Below are positions 50,633 through 59,984 of a stretch of DNA of 64,000 nt, one piece after another. The DNA comes from Secundilactobacillus pentosiphilus. Lineage in GTDB: Bacteria > Bacillota > Bacilli > Lactobacillales > Lactobacillaceae. Made by a program: the position numbers and the translations under genes. Under the pieces are notes generated by a model. That model made no database searches. It was not told the DNA's origin and saw only the letters and a list, made by a program, of their open reading frames with translations. Numbering within the stretch: position 1 is the stretch's first letter; every line of letters begins with the position of its first letter. The stretch is taken from assembly GCF_002217985.1 (NCBI RefSeq), contig NZ_BCMI01000016.1, positions 1-64,000 of the forward strand, written 5' to 3'.

Positions 50633-51970
50633 ATGTCATCACAAAAGTTAAGCACGCGTAATCTCATTTTTATCGGGATGATGCTTTTTGGTTTATTTTT
50701 CGGTGCCGGTAATCTGATTTTCCCGGTCTTTGTCGGGCAACAAGCAGGAACCCATTATTGGCCAGCCTTAATTGGTTTTTTAATTTCCGGAGTCGGGCTG
50801 CCGCTTTTAGGAGTAGCGGCGATCGGGATTACCAAATCGGCCGGCGTGTTCGAGCTATCACTAAGGGTCAACCGATTTTACGCCTACGGATTCACCGTTT
50901 TACTCTATCTATGTATTGGACCGTTATTTGCGCTGCCACGGTTGGCGTCCATTTCGTTTGAAGTGGGGCTGAGTCCGTTCGTGTTACCTGGCCAACAGAA
51001 GACGGGGTTGCTGATTTATTCCGTTTTATTCTTTTTAACTGCTTGGTGGTTTGCCCGTAGGCCCAGTAAGATCATGGTTTATGTGGGCAAGTTTTTAACC
51101 CCGGCCTTTTTGATTTTGTTAGCCGCTATTTTGATCATGGTGGTGTTAAAACCAATGGGGAGTGGACAGGCGCCCGTAGGTGATTACGTCAAGACGCCTT
51201 TAGCAGCGGGATTTACAGCTGGTTATTCCACCATGGACGCTTTGGCAGCTTTAGCATTTGGCATTATTGTCGTCAATGCGATTCGTGAATTAGGGGTCAC
51301 TTCACCTACTCAAATAGCCAGTGATACCATTCAAGCTGGCAGTCTTGCCATTACCTTAATGGCCTTGATATACGGCTTGCTAGGGCTTTTGGGGCGAAAC
51401 GCTTTAGGTCAATTTGGCCGTGCTGCTAACGGCGGTCCAGTATTAGCCAACGTCGCTCACTATTATTTCGGTGATTTCGGTAATTTGCTGTTAGCGTTAC
51501 TCGTGATTCTGGCTTGTCTGAAAACCGCCATTGGGTTGATCACCGCGTTTGGTGATACGTTCAAAGAATTATTTCCCCGGGTACCCTACACGGTGTTGAT
51601 TATTCTGGCTAGTGCGGTCCCCCTGCTTTTTGCCAACATTGGACTGAACCGGTTGTTGTTAGTTTCGACACCGCTGCTTTATTTCATTTATCCGCTAGCC
51701 ATTACGCTTATTTTAATGAGCCTTTTAACCCGGATCCTTGGTGAATCACGCTGGCTGTTTGGAACGGTGACTATTTTCACGATCATTCCGGCCGTGCTGG
51801 ATGGGTTAAATGCTTTGCCGGCTAGCCTGCATCGCGGATTAATTAATGATATGTTATCGGTAGGCCAGCTGTTGCCGGGCTTTAGTATCGGACTTGGCTG
51901 GGCCGTTCCTGCTTTAGTCGGGTTGGGTGTTGGGTACGGCCTGTCGAGAATAGCTGATCACGCATCATAA
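50633..51970 (+). CDS. brnQ: Branched-chain amino-acid:cation symporter (BrnQ)
   Basis: A 445-residue, 12-helix LIVCS transporter for Leu, Ile and Val. The start is LIFIGMMLFGLFFGAGNLIFPVFVGQQAG, the signature of the family, with GYSTMDALAALAFGIIVVNAIRELG in helix 6. AGGAG precedes ATG. It is monocistronic with a strong terminator. Confidence 0.95.
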   Translation: MSSQKLSTRNLIFIGMMLFGLFFGAGNLIFPVFVGQQAGTHYWPALIGFLISGVGLPLLGVAAIGITKSAGVFELSLRVNRFYAYGFTVLLYLCIGPLFALPRLASISFEVGLSPFVLPGQQKTGLLIYSVLFFLTAWWFARRPSKIMVYVGKFLTPAFLILLAAILIMVVLKPMGSGQAPVGDYVKTPLAAGFTAGYSTMDALAALAFGIIVVNAIRELGVTSPTQIASDTIQAGSLAITLMALIYGLLGLLGRNALGQFGRAANGGPVLANVAHYYFGDFGNLLLALLVILACLKTAIGLITAFGDTFKELFPRVPYTVLIILASAVPLLFANIGLNRLLLVSTPLLYFIYPLAITLILMSLLTRILGESRWLFGTVTIFTIIPAVLDGLNALPASLHRGLINDMLSVGQLLPGFSIGLGWAVPALVGLGVGYGLSRIADHAS

Positions 51971-51973
51971 CGC

Positions 51974-52009
51974 AAAAAAAACATGCCGACAGTTGTCGAC
52001 ATGTTTTTT
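51974..52009. terminator. Bidirectional terminator
   Basis: AAAAAACATG-CCGACA-GT-TGTCGA-CATGTTTTTT between convergent brnQ and the LysM gene. Confidence 0.9.
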
Positions 52010-52031
52010 AATTGTGGTGTGAGGGCTTAGC

Positions 52032-52655
52032 TTATTGAGCCCAAGCACCCATACCTTGTGCGTGGTACAGTTGAACCGCAGCATTCACTTGGGCGTTAAC
52101 ATCGCCACCGTTGATGTGCATGTTTTGGAACAGACCGTAAGCACCGCTTGAGCTGTTACGAACGCCTGCGTTCCAGCCGGATTCACGAGTGATGATTGCG
52201 TTCCAAGTTGAAGCGGAAACGCCAGTCCGTGAAGCCATTTGGCTTAAGACGTAGCTCTTGGTGTTACTGCCATTGTAGCTTACTGAACCAGCATTGTTGC
52301 TAGTTTGGTTAGCAGTCGTGTTGGTTGACTGAGCTTGGTAGCCGTTGTTGTTAGTTTGGCTTTGGCTGTTGCCGTTGTAAGCTGAAGTTGATTGGCTAGC
52401 AGTAGCCGGTTGAGCAGCAGTCGTTGAGCCATCAGGAATTGATAACTTTTCGCCTGGCATGATCAGGTGGTTGCTGATGTGGTTTGCCTGTTCGATAGAG
52501 TTGATAGTAGTATGGAAAGTTTGTGAGATGCCCCATACTGAGTCACCAGACTTAACGGTATAAGTCGTGGATGCGCTGGCGCCAGTTGCGCCGGCAAAGA
52601 ACAAACCAATAGCTGCTGCTGATGTTGCTAAAATTGAAGTAACAAATTTTTTCAA
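52032..52655 (-). CDS. Apf-like secreted LysM protein
   Basis: A 207-residue exported protein: signal peptide ending near ASAS (residue 29), one LysM domain ([28 protein letters not shown], about 31-74), a Gln/Asn/Ser-rich linker and a C-terminal Apf-type transglycosylase-like domain ([37 protein letters not shown]). Aggregation-promoting factors of lactobacilli have this exact architecture and act in cell shape and wall turnover. It starts at TTG behind GGAGTG. Confidence 0.9.
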   Translation of the reverse strand: MKKFVTSILATSAAAIGLFFAGATGASASTTYTVKSGDSVWGISQTFHTTINSIEQANHISNHLIMPGEKLSIPDGSTTAAQPATASQSTSAYNGNSQSQTNNNGYQAQSTNTTANQTSNNAGSVSYNGSNTKSYVLSQMASRTGVSASTWNAIITRESGWNAGVRNSSSGAYGLFQNMHINGGDVNAQVNAAVQLYHAQGMGAWAQ

Positions 52656-53026
52656 GTAAATACACTCCTATAATTTAAACCTGTGAGGTCCATCAATGTG
52701 TCGATTCATATCAATCAACAAAACAGAGTTTACATGGTTGGTATTACTTAGGCGTATCACTGAATTTAAGAAAATAAGTCACTCTGCAACAATAAATGAT
52801 GCTTTTGTAATAATTGAAATACTAAAGAAATGTTAAAGTAGGTGGTATAAACGGGGCAAGGTCGAGTAAAGGTGACGCTTCCAAAATGCGATTATATCGT
52901 CGGTAGATGTTTCGATTATTACTGAAAAATGATTTTTAGACATATAGATCACTTTGAAAATGATCAAAATAGGCTTAAATCATAAAAAAAGTTACCAGAC
53001 ATATTTCCAGAATACTTCGACCATGA
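52656..53026. other. Intergenic region between apf and nrdD
   Basis: AT-rich, no gene. The left half must carry the apf promoter on the minus strand. I see no riboswitch-like fold. NrdR boxes follow at the right. Confidence 0.5.
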
Positions 53027-53149
53027 CTACTATATATTGTGGTGATATTTGTAAATTCTTTCAAATTGTACACAATATATGGTTGCAGGAGCCGATACAA
53101 CCCTATATTATGTATTTGTATACCAAAAAAAGTAACCATATATAGATAT
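53027..53149 (+). promoter_or_regulatory. NrdR boxes before nrdDG
   Basis: CTACTATATATTGTGG (53027-53042) and ACACAATATATGGTTG (53070-53085) both fit the 16-base NrdR consensus (ACACWATATATWGTGT) and are 43 bases, about four turns, apart. A weaker third copy, AACCATATATAGATAT, is at 53134-53149. NrdR represses ribonucleotide reductase genes when dATP is high. Confidence 0.8.
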
Positions 53150-53173
53150 GTCGTTACAGTTGGAGTGATCGGA

Positions 53174-55372
53174 ATGCAGGAACCAAAAGAATTAACAATA
53201 GAAACGTTAACCGTTCTCAAACGCGACGGCCGTTCCGTTAAGTTCGATACGAAAAAAATCGAACGAGCAATTAAACGGGCAGCTATCTCAGTTGATTCAG
53301 AGCTAACGGATAATGATCAGCACGCCATTGATGACGTGGTGGAAGCTGTTTTGACTGAAATCAGCAGCCGATTCAAAGAAAACGTCAAGATTTACGAAAT
53401 TCAAAGCATTGTTGAACATGAGCTGATGGAACGTCAGCAACTTGATTGGGCCAAAGCCTACATTAATTACCGTGCTCAAAAGGACCTTAAGCGCAATCAA
53501 GCTACGGATATTAACTTTACGATTCAGAAGTTGCTGCATAAAGACAAAAATGTGGTTAACGAAAATGCTAACAAGGACAGTCACGTTTTCAACACTCAGC
53601 GTGATTTAACAGCCGGTACAGTTGCCAGAAGCATGGGATTAAAAATGTTGCCGCCGAAAGTTGCTAACGCGCATTTAAAGGGCGATATTCACTGGCATGA
53701 TTTAGACTATCAACCATACAGTCCGATGACAAACTGCTGCCTGATTGATTTTAAAGAGATGCTGAACCATGGTTTTAAGATTGGAAACGCCGAAGTTGAA
53801 CCGCCGCACTCCATTCAAACGGCTACGGCCCAGATGTCACAAATCATTGCTAACGTTGCTTCCAGTCAATACGGTGGCTGTTCAGCTGACCGGGTTGATC
53901 AGTTGCTGGCACCCTTTGCATTGAAGAACTACGACAAACACATGGTAGATGCCAAGCAGTGGATCGACGGCGAAGACCGTCAGAAGGCTTTTGCTAAGCA
54001 AAAGACGATTAAAGATATTGATGACGCCATGCAGGCGCTGGAATACGAAATCAACACGCTGTACTCATCACAGGGACAAACACCATTTACAACACTTGGT
54101 TTTGGCTTAGGAACTAGCTGGGTTGAACGTGAGATTCAAAAAGCCATTTTGCACGTTCGTATCGAAGGTTTAGGTAAGGAGAAACGGACTGCTATCTTCC
54201 CTAAGCTGGTCTTTACGATTAAGCGCGGCCTCAACTTGAACCCAGAAGATCCAAACTACGATATCAAAGAATTAGCCGTTGAATGTGCAACCAAGCGGAT
54301 GTACCCCGATGTTTTAATGTACGATAAAATCGTCGAACTCACCGGCTCCTTCAAAGCACCGATGGGCTGCCGGAGTTTCTTACAGGGCTGGAAAGACGAA
54401 AACGGCAAGGAAGTGAATGCCGGGCGGATGAATCTCGGTGTTGTCACCTTGAATCTGCCCCGAATTGCACTTGAATCAAAGGGTGATAAGGATAAGTTCT
54501 GGTCCATTCTAAAAGAACGGTTGGGCATCTGCAAAGAAGCACTGGTCTTTAAAGTTAACCGTGCTAAGCAGGCCACACCGCAGAACGCACCGATTCTTTA
54601 CCAATATGGGGCTTTCGGCAAGCGGTTAAAGCCAACTGATTCCGTGGACGAATTGTTTAAGAACCGCCGTGCAACGGTTTCACTGGGCTACATTGGCCTT
54701 TATGAAGTCGGCACTGTTTTCTATGGCCCAACGTGGGAGCACAATCCTGAAGCTAAGCAATTTACCATTGATGTAGTCAAGAAACTTTATAATAGCTGCA
54801 AGGATTGGGAGAACCAGTACGGCTATCACTTCAGTGTTTACGCAACACCTGCTGAAAGTTTAACCAACACGTTCTGCCAGGCTGATATTAAGAAGTTCGG
54901 TCGTATCAAAGACGTTACGGATAAGGAATATTATACGAATAGTTTCCACTATGATGTTCGTAAGGCACCAACCCCATTTGAGAAAATTGATTTTGAAAAG
55001 GACTACCCGCCATACAGTGCTGGCGGCTTCATCCACTATTGCGAATATCCAAACTTGAAGCAAAATCCTAAAGCACTAGAAGCTGTTTGGGACTATGCTT
55101 ATGACCGAATCGGCTATTTAGGGACTAACACGCCAATTGATCAATGCTTCAAGTGCGGTTTCAAAGGTGAATTTAAACCAACGGCGCGCGGTTTCGAATG
55201 TCCAAAGTGCGGTAATACGGACCCCGCTACTTGTGACGTGGTTAAGCGGACTTGCGGTTATTTGGGTAACCCTAATCAGCGGCCAATGGTTCACGGTCGG
55301 CACGTTGAAATTGCCAGCCGGGTCAAGCACATGACTTTAGGGAACGATAACAACAATATTGCAAGACAGTAA
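53174..55372 (+). CDS. nrdD: Anaerobic ribonucleoside-triphosphate reductase
   Basis: A 732-residue class III glycyl-radical reductase making dNTPs without oxygen. An N-terminal ATP-cone (LTVLKRDGRSVKFDTKKIERAIKRAA, about 15-105) gives allosteric control. The C-terminus has a four-Cys zinc site (CFKCGFKGEF/CPKCGN) and the radical glycine in RTCGYLGNP. The ATG at 53174 is preceded by GGAG; the frame open from 53039 lies within the NrdR boxes. It is in an operon with nrdG 10 bases on. Confidence 0.96.
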   Translation: MQEPKELTIETLTVLKRDGRSVKFDTKKIERAIKRAAISVDSELTDNDQHAIDDVVEAVLTEISSRFKENVKIYEIQSIVEHELMERQQLDWAKAYINYRAQKDLKRNQATDINFTIQKLLHKDKNVVNENANKDSHVFNTQRDLTAGTVARSMGLKMLPPKVANAHLKGDIHWHDLDYQPYSPMTNCCLIDFKEMLNHGFKIGNAEVEPPHSIQTATAQMSQIIANVASSQYGGCSADRVDQLLAPFALKNYDKHMVDAKQWIDGEDRQKAFAKQKTIKDIDDAMQALEYEINTLYSSQGQTPFTTLGFGLGTSWVEREIQKAILHVRIEGLGKEKRTAIFPKLVFTIKRGLNLNPEDPNYDIKELAVECATKRMYPDVLMYDKIVELTGSFKAPMGCRSFLQGWKDENGKEVNAGRMNLGVVTLNLPRIALESKGDKDKFWSILKERLGICKEALVFKVNRAKQATPQNAPILYQYGAFGKRLKPTDSVDELFKNRRATVSLGYIGLYEVGTVFYGPTWEHNPEAKQFTIDVVKKLYNSCKDWENQYGYHFSVYATPAESLTNTFCQADIKKFGRIKDVTDKEYYTNSFHYDVRKAPTPFEKIDFEKDYPPYSAGGFIHYCEYPNLKQNPKALEAVWDYAYDRIGYLGTNTPIDQCFKCGFKGEFKPTARGFECPKCGNTDPATCDVVKRTCGYLGNPNQRPMVHGRHVEIASRVKHMTLGNDNNNIARQ

Positions 55373-55382
55373 GGGTGACGAT

Positions 55383-55967
55383 ATGCAGACGAAAAAGGTG
55401 AGATTGCCAAAAAATCCGCAACCAAAAGAGTGGCTGGCGGATGACTTAAGTGAGCAGCGGATTGCCAGTTATAAACCATTCAACTTTGTGGATGGTGAGG
55501 GCGTCCGGTGCAGCCTGTACGTGAGTGGCTGCAAGTTTAGCTGTCCAGGCTGCTATAACAAGATTGCACAAAGTTTCCACTACGGCACACCCTATACGAA
55601 AGAGTTGGAAGATCAGATCATTAAAGATTTAAGTCAGCCTTATGTTCAGGGGTTGACGTTGCTGGGTGGTGAGCCGTTTCTAAATACGCAGGTCTGCAAC
55701 CACTTGTGTCACCGAATCCGTCAAGAATTCGGTCACGACAAGGATATCTGGAGTTGGACAGGTTATAAGTGGGACGAACTCATGAAGGAGTCCGACGATA
55801 AAAAGGAACTGCTTAATTTAATTGATATCTTAGTAGATGGTAGATTTTTACAGGCTAAAATGGATCTGACGTTGCAGTTCCGCGGCAGCAGTAATCAACG
55901 CATTATTAATGTGCCTGAATCACTGAAGAGTGGCAAGGTTGTGATTTGGGATAGGTTAGTAAAGTAG
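55383..55967 (+). CDS. nrdG: Anaerobic ribonucleotide reductase activating protein
   Basis: A 194-residue radical SAM enzyme that creates the glycyl radical on NrdD. The 4Fe-4S motif is VSGCKFSCPGCYN (CxxxCxxC), followed by LTLLGGEPFLN and WSWTGYKWDEL. The start ATG at 55383 follows AAGGGTGA. Its TAG stop begins the next nested-hairpin repeat. Confidence 0.95.
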   Translation: MQTKKVRLPKNPQPKEWLADDLSEQRIASYKPFNFVDGEGVRCSLYVSGCKFSCPGCYNKIAQSFHYGTPYTKELEDQIIKDLSQPYVQGLTLLGGEPFLNTQVCNHLCHRIRQEFGHDKDIWSWTGYKWDELMKESDDKKELLNLIDILVDGRFLQAKMDLTLQFRGSSNQRIINVPESLKSGKVVIWDRLVK

Positions 55968-56090
55968 AGCGTGGAACAACACGGGTTGATTCCAGAATAT
56001 AAGGCACAAAAATAAGGTTCCCTGGTTTTGGGAACCTTATTTTTGTGCCTTATATGGCCGGAATCAGTGTTGTGGAGCGCGTTTCGGCAA
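55965..56090 (+). repeat. Nested-hairpin repeat locus 3 (complete unit)
   Basis: It begins AAGTAGAGCGTG at the nrdG stop, the same 12 bases as at the amidohydrolase stop. The outer stem pairs CAACAC/GTGTTG and GATTCC/GGAATC. The internal loop is AGA (55994-55996) against GGCC (56056-56059). A perfect 25-bp apical stem (55997-56021 with 56031-56055) is closed by A-T where other copies have G-C. The tail GAGCGCGTTTCGGC follows. Confidence 0.87.
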
Positions 56091-56340
56091 GATAGCAGTA
56101 AACAGCTTCCCCTGAACTATGGAGGACTTGCCTGATTATCGTTATACGGCCGGAGCCAGTGTTGCGGAGCGCGTTTCGGCAAGATAGCAGTAAACAGCTT
56201 CCCCTGAACTATGGGGGACTTGCCTGATTATCGTTATACGGCCGGAGCCAGTGTTGTGGAGCGCGTTTCGGCAAGATAGCAGTGAACAGCTTCCCCTGAA
56301 CTATGGGGGACTTGCCTGATTATCGTTATACGGCCGGAGC
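56065..56340 (+). repeat. 92-bp tandem repeat array (3 copies)
   Basis: Units begin at 56065, 56157 and 56249 and differ at only a few bases. Each comprises CAGTGTTG(T/C)GGAGCGCGTTTCGGC, a small TCCCC/GGGGA hairpin, and GTTATACGGCCGGAGC, which is a fresh copy of the right arm. There are no unique spacers. The remainder of the gap to 56431 carries the promoter and GGGAGGG of the MFS gene. Confidence 0.92.
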
Positions 56341-56431
56341 CAGTCTAGGATATTATTTCTCCTGAAAAACTTATGTTTCCAGCGAAAGTGTAGTAAGCTG
56401 AAAAAGGAAAGACTACGGGAGGGAAGTTATT

Positions 56432-57625
56432 TTGAGTAAGTATCGGTTACAGGCCATTGTTTTTGTACTGGTTGCGTTCATGTTAGGGTGTAATGAGTTC
56501 ATGGTTGTGGGAATTTTGTCCGATATTGCTAGTCATCTGCACGTTTCCATTGCAGCAGTTGGTTATCTGGTGACGATTTTTGCCATGGTGTATGCCGTCA
56601 GTACACCGTTTATCACGATTTTAACCAGTAAATATAGTCGTTATAAGACGCTATTAGTCTTAATTGTCATTTTCTTAATTGGGAATACGTTAAGCGGTTT
56701 TGCCACCGATTATTGGTCCATGCTGGTATCGCGAGTGGTCACGGCTTCCGTTGCGGGATCAATTATTTCACTGATCATGACGTTTACCACCACGGTGGCT
56801 CCGCGAGAAAAGCGTGCAAGCTTAGTTTCGTGGGTGTTTGCCGGGTTTAGTATTGCCTCGGTTATTGGCGTGCCAATTGGCACCACGATCAGTACAAATT
56901 ACAGTTGGCGGTACGCTTTTTTTGCGGTTTCGGGGATTACCGTCATCATTTTCTTCCTATTATTGTGGTTATTACCCAAACACGTTAAACAAGTTCAAGG
57001 ATCAATTAAAGGCCAGCTGAGCCTATTAAAAGATCGTCGCATTTACATTGCCATTATTCTGGTGCTCTTCACGGCGGCGACGATGTACGGTTACTATACT
57101 TATATTCGGCCACTGCTGACAACTGCCTTGGGCTTCAGTAATGCCAGCTTAAATATCCTGCTCTTTATTATTGGGATCATGAGTATTATTAGTAATCGCT
57201 GGTCGGGTTCAATTGCTGAAAGAGGCGGGTTACGTGGGATGCCTAAATACTACGTTGCCGATATTATTTTACTCGTCCTGTTACCGTTAGCACTGGGGAC
57301 TAAAGTTTCGGGCTTAGCAGTGCTGTTAATTCTCACCTTGATTGTGACGCTGATAAATTCACCGATTCAAATTCATTTTCTTAATACAGCTGAACGGGAA
57401 TACCCGCAGTCACTGGTGTTAGCATCTTCATTAAATTCAATTTTCTTTAATTTCGGCATTTCACTGGGATCTGCCACATCGTCAGTTCTGGTGGGAACGG
57501 TTGGATTGAAGAATATTAGTTTGGGCTCAGCCGTTTACGCACTGTTCTCATTGGCGCTGATTATTACACTGAACCGGGTAATCAAGGCCCAAAAGCAAAC
57601 TAGTAAAGTGAGTCAGCCTAATTAA
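56432..57625 (+). CDS. MFS transporter (DHA1/AraJ-like)
   Basis: A 397-residue, 12-helix exporter. It has the CNEFMVVGILSDIASHL start typical of the AraJ/YdhP group, the loop STPFITILTSKYSRYKTLL, and motif C-like GFSIASVIGVPIGTTISTNYSWRYAFF. TTG start behind GGGAGGG. The substrate is unknown: drugs, sugars or purines are possible for this branch. Confidence 0.9.
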   Translation: MSKYRLQAIVFVLVAFMLGCNEFMVVGILSDIASHLHVSIAAVGYLVTIFAMVYAVSTPFITILTSKYSRYKTLLVLIVIFLIGNTLSGFATDYWSMLVSRVVTASVAGSIISLIMTFTTTVAPREKRASLVSWVFAGFSIASVIGVPIGTTISTNYSWRYAFFAVSGITVIIFFLLLWLLPKHVKQVQGSIKGQLSLLKDRRIYIAIILVLFTAATMYGYYTYIRPLLTTALGFSNASLNILLFIIGIMSIISNRWSGSIAERGGLRGMPKYYVADIILLVLLPLALGTKVSGLAVLLILTLIVTLINSPIQIHFLNTAEREYPQSLVLASSLNSIFFNFGISLGSATSSVLVGTVGLKNISLGSAVYALFSLALIITLNRVIKAQKQTSKVSQPN

Positions 57626-57745
57626 AAAGAAAAGTCTGTGTCTGTGACTTAAGTTTATGTCGATAAGGATTCCAGTTGATTTCTTGACTAAAGCACAGCT
57701 TAAAATATACGCTGGTTCAATACTGAAATATAGCCTTAGACTGCT

Positions 57746-57849
57746 CCACAACTTAGATTCCGGTCATATAATGCCAAAATGCACCATCCCAATAAAAACC
57801 ATTGGGATGGTGCATTTTGACATTATATTCTGGAATCTACCGAGTTGTG
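57746..57849 (-). repeat. Nested-hairpin repeat locus 4 (complete unit)
   Basis: Read on the minus strand beyond the stop of the gene at 57875: an outer CACAAC/GTTGTG and GATTCC/GGAATC stem, internal loop AGA (57831-57829) against GACC (57765-57762), and a 28-bp apical stem with one U-G wobble on this strand. Arms AGATTCCAGAATATAA and TTATATGACCGGAATC match those of locus 3, while the apical stem is different. It also lies between convergent genes and may terminate both. Confidence 0.85.
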
Positions 57850-57874
57850 TCACACCCTCAGACTTTTTTATAAC

Positions 57875-58489
57875 TTAGGCAATGCCTTCAAGATTGCTAG
57901 GTTCCTCTAAGTAAGGAATGTAGAAAGCTGGGGATGCCTTTTTATTGGCAGCAGTGACCGTATAAGTTAGTTTCGGTTTATATTGGGCTAGTGATAATTT
58001 AAAAGATGCTCGTTTACCGTTGCCGGTATTTTGACTCTTGAGCAGCTTTTTACCGCTATAAATGCGTACGGTTCGGTGTGAATCCAATGTGTTGACGGCT
58101 ATGGTTGCATCTGACTTTGTTCGAACTTCGCCAAAATTGATAATATCATTAGTGGCATAAGCTGAGCGGGTCAGCTTTTTAACCTGAGTAACCGGTTGGT
58201 GCTTGCTAGTGGTGCCGTAGAGTTCAAAGGTTTGGTAGCCAGTGAACTTATAGTTCAGCTCGTAAGTCTTCTTCTTTAATTTATAGTAGCTCGTGTGGTG
58301 GTTATACCTCACTGCGAGCAACTTTGCCGATGTTGGCGCTATAATCTGCGCATTTAATCGAGACGATGCGTACATTATTTTCTGAGTGCTAAGCTTAGGC
58401 AAGGACTTTGCAGAAGCTGATGAAGAAGTGACGAACACGCCTCCAAGCAGTACCAGAAACAGGCCGGCAATAAACAGTATTTTTCGCAT
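57875..58489 (-). CDS. Secreted protein of unknown function
   Basis: A 204-residue protein with a signal peptide (MRKILFIAGLFLVLLGGVFV, cleavage near ASA) and a mature part of beta-rich, Ig-like character (FELYGTTSKHQPVTQVKKL, TVRIYSGKKLLKSQNTGNG, TYTVTAANKKASPAFYIPY). No anchor is present. It resembles other small lactobacillar exported proteins; the function is unknown. Confidence 0.8.
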   Translation of the reverse strand: MRKILFIAGLFLVLLGGVFVTSSSASAKSLPKLSTQKIMYASSRLNAQIIAPTSAKLLAVRYNHHTSYYKLKKKTYELNYKFTGYQTFELYGTTSKHQPVTQVKKLTRSAYATNDIINFGEVRTKSDATIAVNTLDSHRTVRIYSGKKLLKSQNTGNGKRASFKLSLAQYKPKLTYTVTAANKKASPAFYIPYLEEPSNLEGIA

Positions 58490-58802
58490 GCACTCTCCTT
58501 AATATGACAAATGAAAATAACAGACAAACGTGATGATATCATATTTACGGTATATCGTAAAGATAAAACTCGTATACAAAAGATGTATATAAGTGTGCCT
58601 AGTATGACAGGTTATCTCCGAGATTGCAAGGATTGGTACGGATTAAAAATAGGGTTAAAAAAGAATGCACTAACCGTCCCTAAAAGCTGATTTTTACCCA
58701 TCTTGGCCGCCTAATGATGATTTTTCACAGACACTATTTGTTTACCATTGAGCTTAAAAAACTTATAATTAAATCAAAATGAACTAGGGGGAAAGTGGCA
58801 TC
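58490..58802. other. Intergenic region between divergent genes
   Basis: Carries the promoters of the secreted protein and the GGDEF gene. TATACAAAAGATGTATA near 58571 is a small dyad. No gene or strong structure is visible. Confidence 0.45.
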
Positions 58803-59909
58803 ATGGGAATGATAACAGCGATATTTTTACTCACTTTTATCAATGTCGGCTTCATTAGTGTCCTGCAACGGCTGATGCATGAGCTGGATCATGATATTGA
58901 GGGCAATAATCCTTCCCCGTGGCGAACGGAACTGCTGTACACGTTGTATTTTACAGCGGTAACGGCGTTCGTGTTTGTGATGGCTACTCGCTCTTCACCG
59001 CTGGAGCGGTTAATGTGGGTCAACTGTTCGCTGATCCTGATGATGAGTTATACGGATGCGGTAAAGACACGGCTTAACATCATTTTATCCCTAGTGTTGA
59101 CGGTGGCTTTATTCTTCTTGGTGACAAGCTCTTTTAGTTTCTGGCCAATCTTTACGCTGCTAATTGGGATTAGCTTATTAATGATAGAGCGGCGGTGGTT
59201 TTTTCCTTTTGACCAACACCCCGTAGTCATTTTAGTTGTTAAGGATATCATCGGAGCGATATCGTGGGCGGGCCTCACGGTGATGCTTCATTTACCGCTA
59301 AAAGTGCCCATTAGTATGTATATTGTTTACCTAGTGGTGACCGCATTTCTTTATCGCTACATGGTCCTTATTCGGCGTGAGCATATTAATAATATTGATA
59401 CAGCGCGGAACCTGCTTTATGATAATTTGACCCACTCGCGTAACTGGTTAAGTTTCCGGTCGGATGCTGAAGAGTATTTTCAAAATTACAGCGAGTTAAG
59501 TATTATTGCGATGGACATTGATAATTTTAAGCAAATTAATGATACTTATGGTCACTTAGCTGGCAACGCGACCTTGATTCAGTTTTCGAAGCAATTGGAA
59601 AAACTCCTCAGCCAACAAACGAACGGTGCGCGGCTTTATCGAACCGGTGGTGAAGAATTTACGATCCTTTACCCGGGGGTCACTGGAGAAGCAGTTGTCA
59701 CAATTGCTGAAGAACTGCAGGATGCCGTTCATAATTTGCAGACTAAAACTGAAAAGGGTGAGCGAATCAGCGTCACCATTTCTATGGGAGTGGAAAATCG
59801 GCGTGAGTCTGATCGGAACGCTTTAGAAATTTTTAAGCGCGCAGATCAGCTTTTATACCAGTCCAAGCGAAGCGGTAAAAATCGAATTTCAATTGGTACA
59901 AAGCATTAA
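58803..59909 (+). CDS. Membrane GGDEF-domain protein, probable diguanylate cyclase
   Basis: A 368-residue protein with about six membrane helices (1-195) and a C-terminal GGDEF domain. The active-site loop is GGEEF at 282-286, and MDIDNFKQINDTYGH carries the metal- and GTP-binding residues, so catalysis to c-di-GMP is plausible. No RxxD inhibitory site precedes the loop. No EAL or HD-GYP phosphodiesterase is in the window. Cyclases are uncommon in lactobacilli, and a single one raises the question of its receptor. Confidence 0.88.
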   Translation: MGMITAIFLLTFINVGFISVLQRLMHELDHDIEGNNPSPWRTELLYTLYFTAVTAFVFVMATRSSPLERLMWVNCSLILMMSYTDAVKTRLNIILSLVLTVALFFLVTSSFSFWPIFTLLIGISLLMIERRWFFPFDQHPVVILVVKDIIGAISWAGLTVMLHLPLKVPISMYIVYLVVTAFLYRYMVLIRREHINNIDTARNLLYDNLTHSRNWLSFRSDAEEYFQNYSELSIIAMDIDNFKQINDTYGHLAGNATLIQFSKQLEKLLSQQTNGARLYRTGGEEFTILYPGVTGEAVVTIAEELQDAVHNLQTKTEKGERISVTISMGVENRRESDRNALEIFKRADQLLYQSKRSGKNRISIGTKH

Positions 59910-59984
59910 GTTTTGGTACAATGAAATTGGAAGTCAAAGTTCGTTTAACTTTTGTTAGAATACATGATGAGGGAGAGAATGAGT

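Noticed and set aside
56065-56340. CRISPR-like array
   Set aside because: The period is 92 bp with near-identical sequence throughout, so there are no unique spacers; there are no cas genes.
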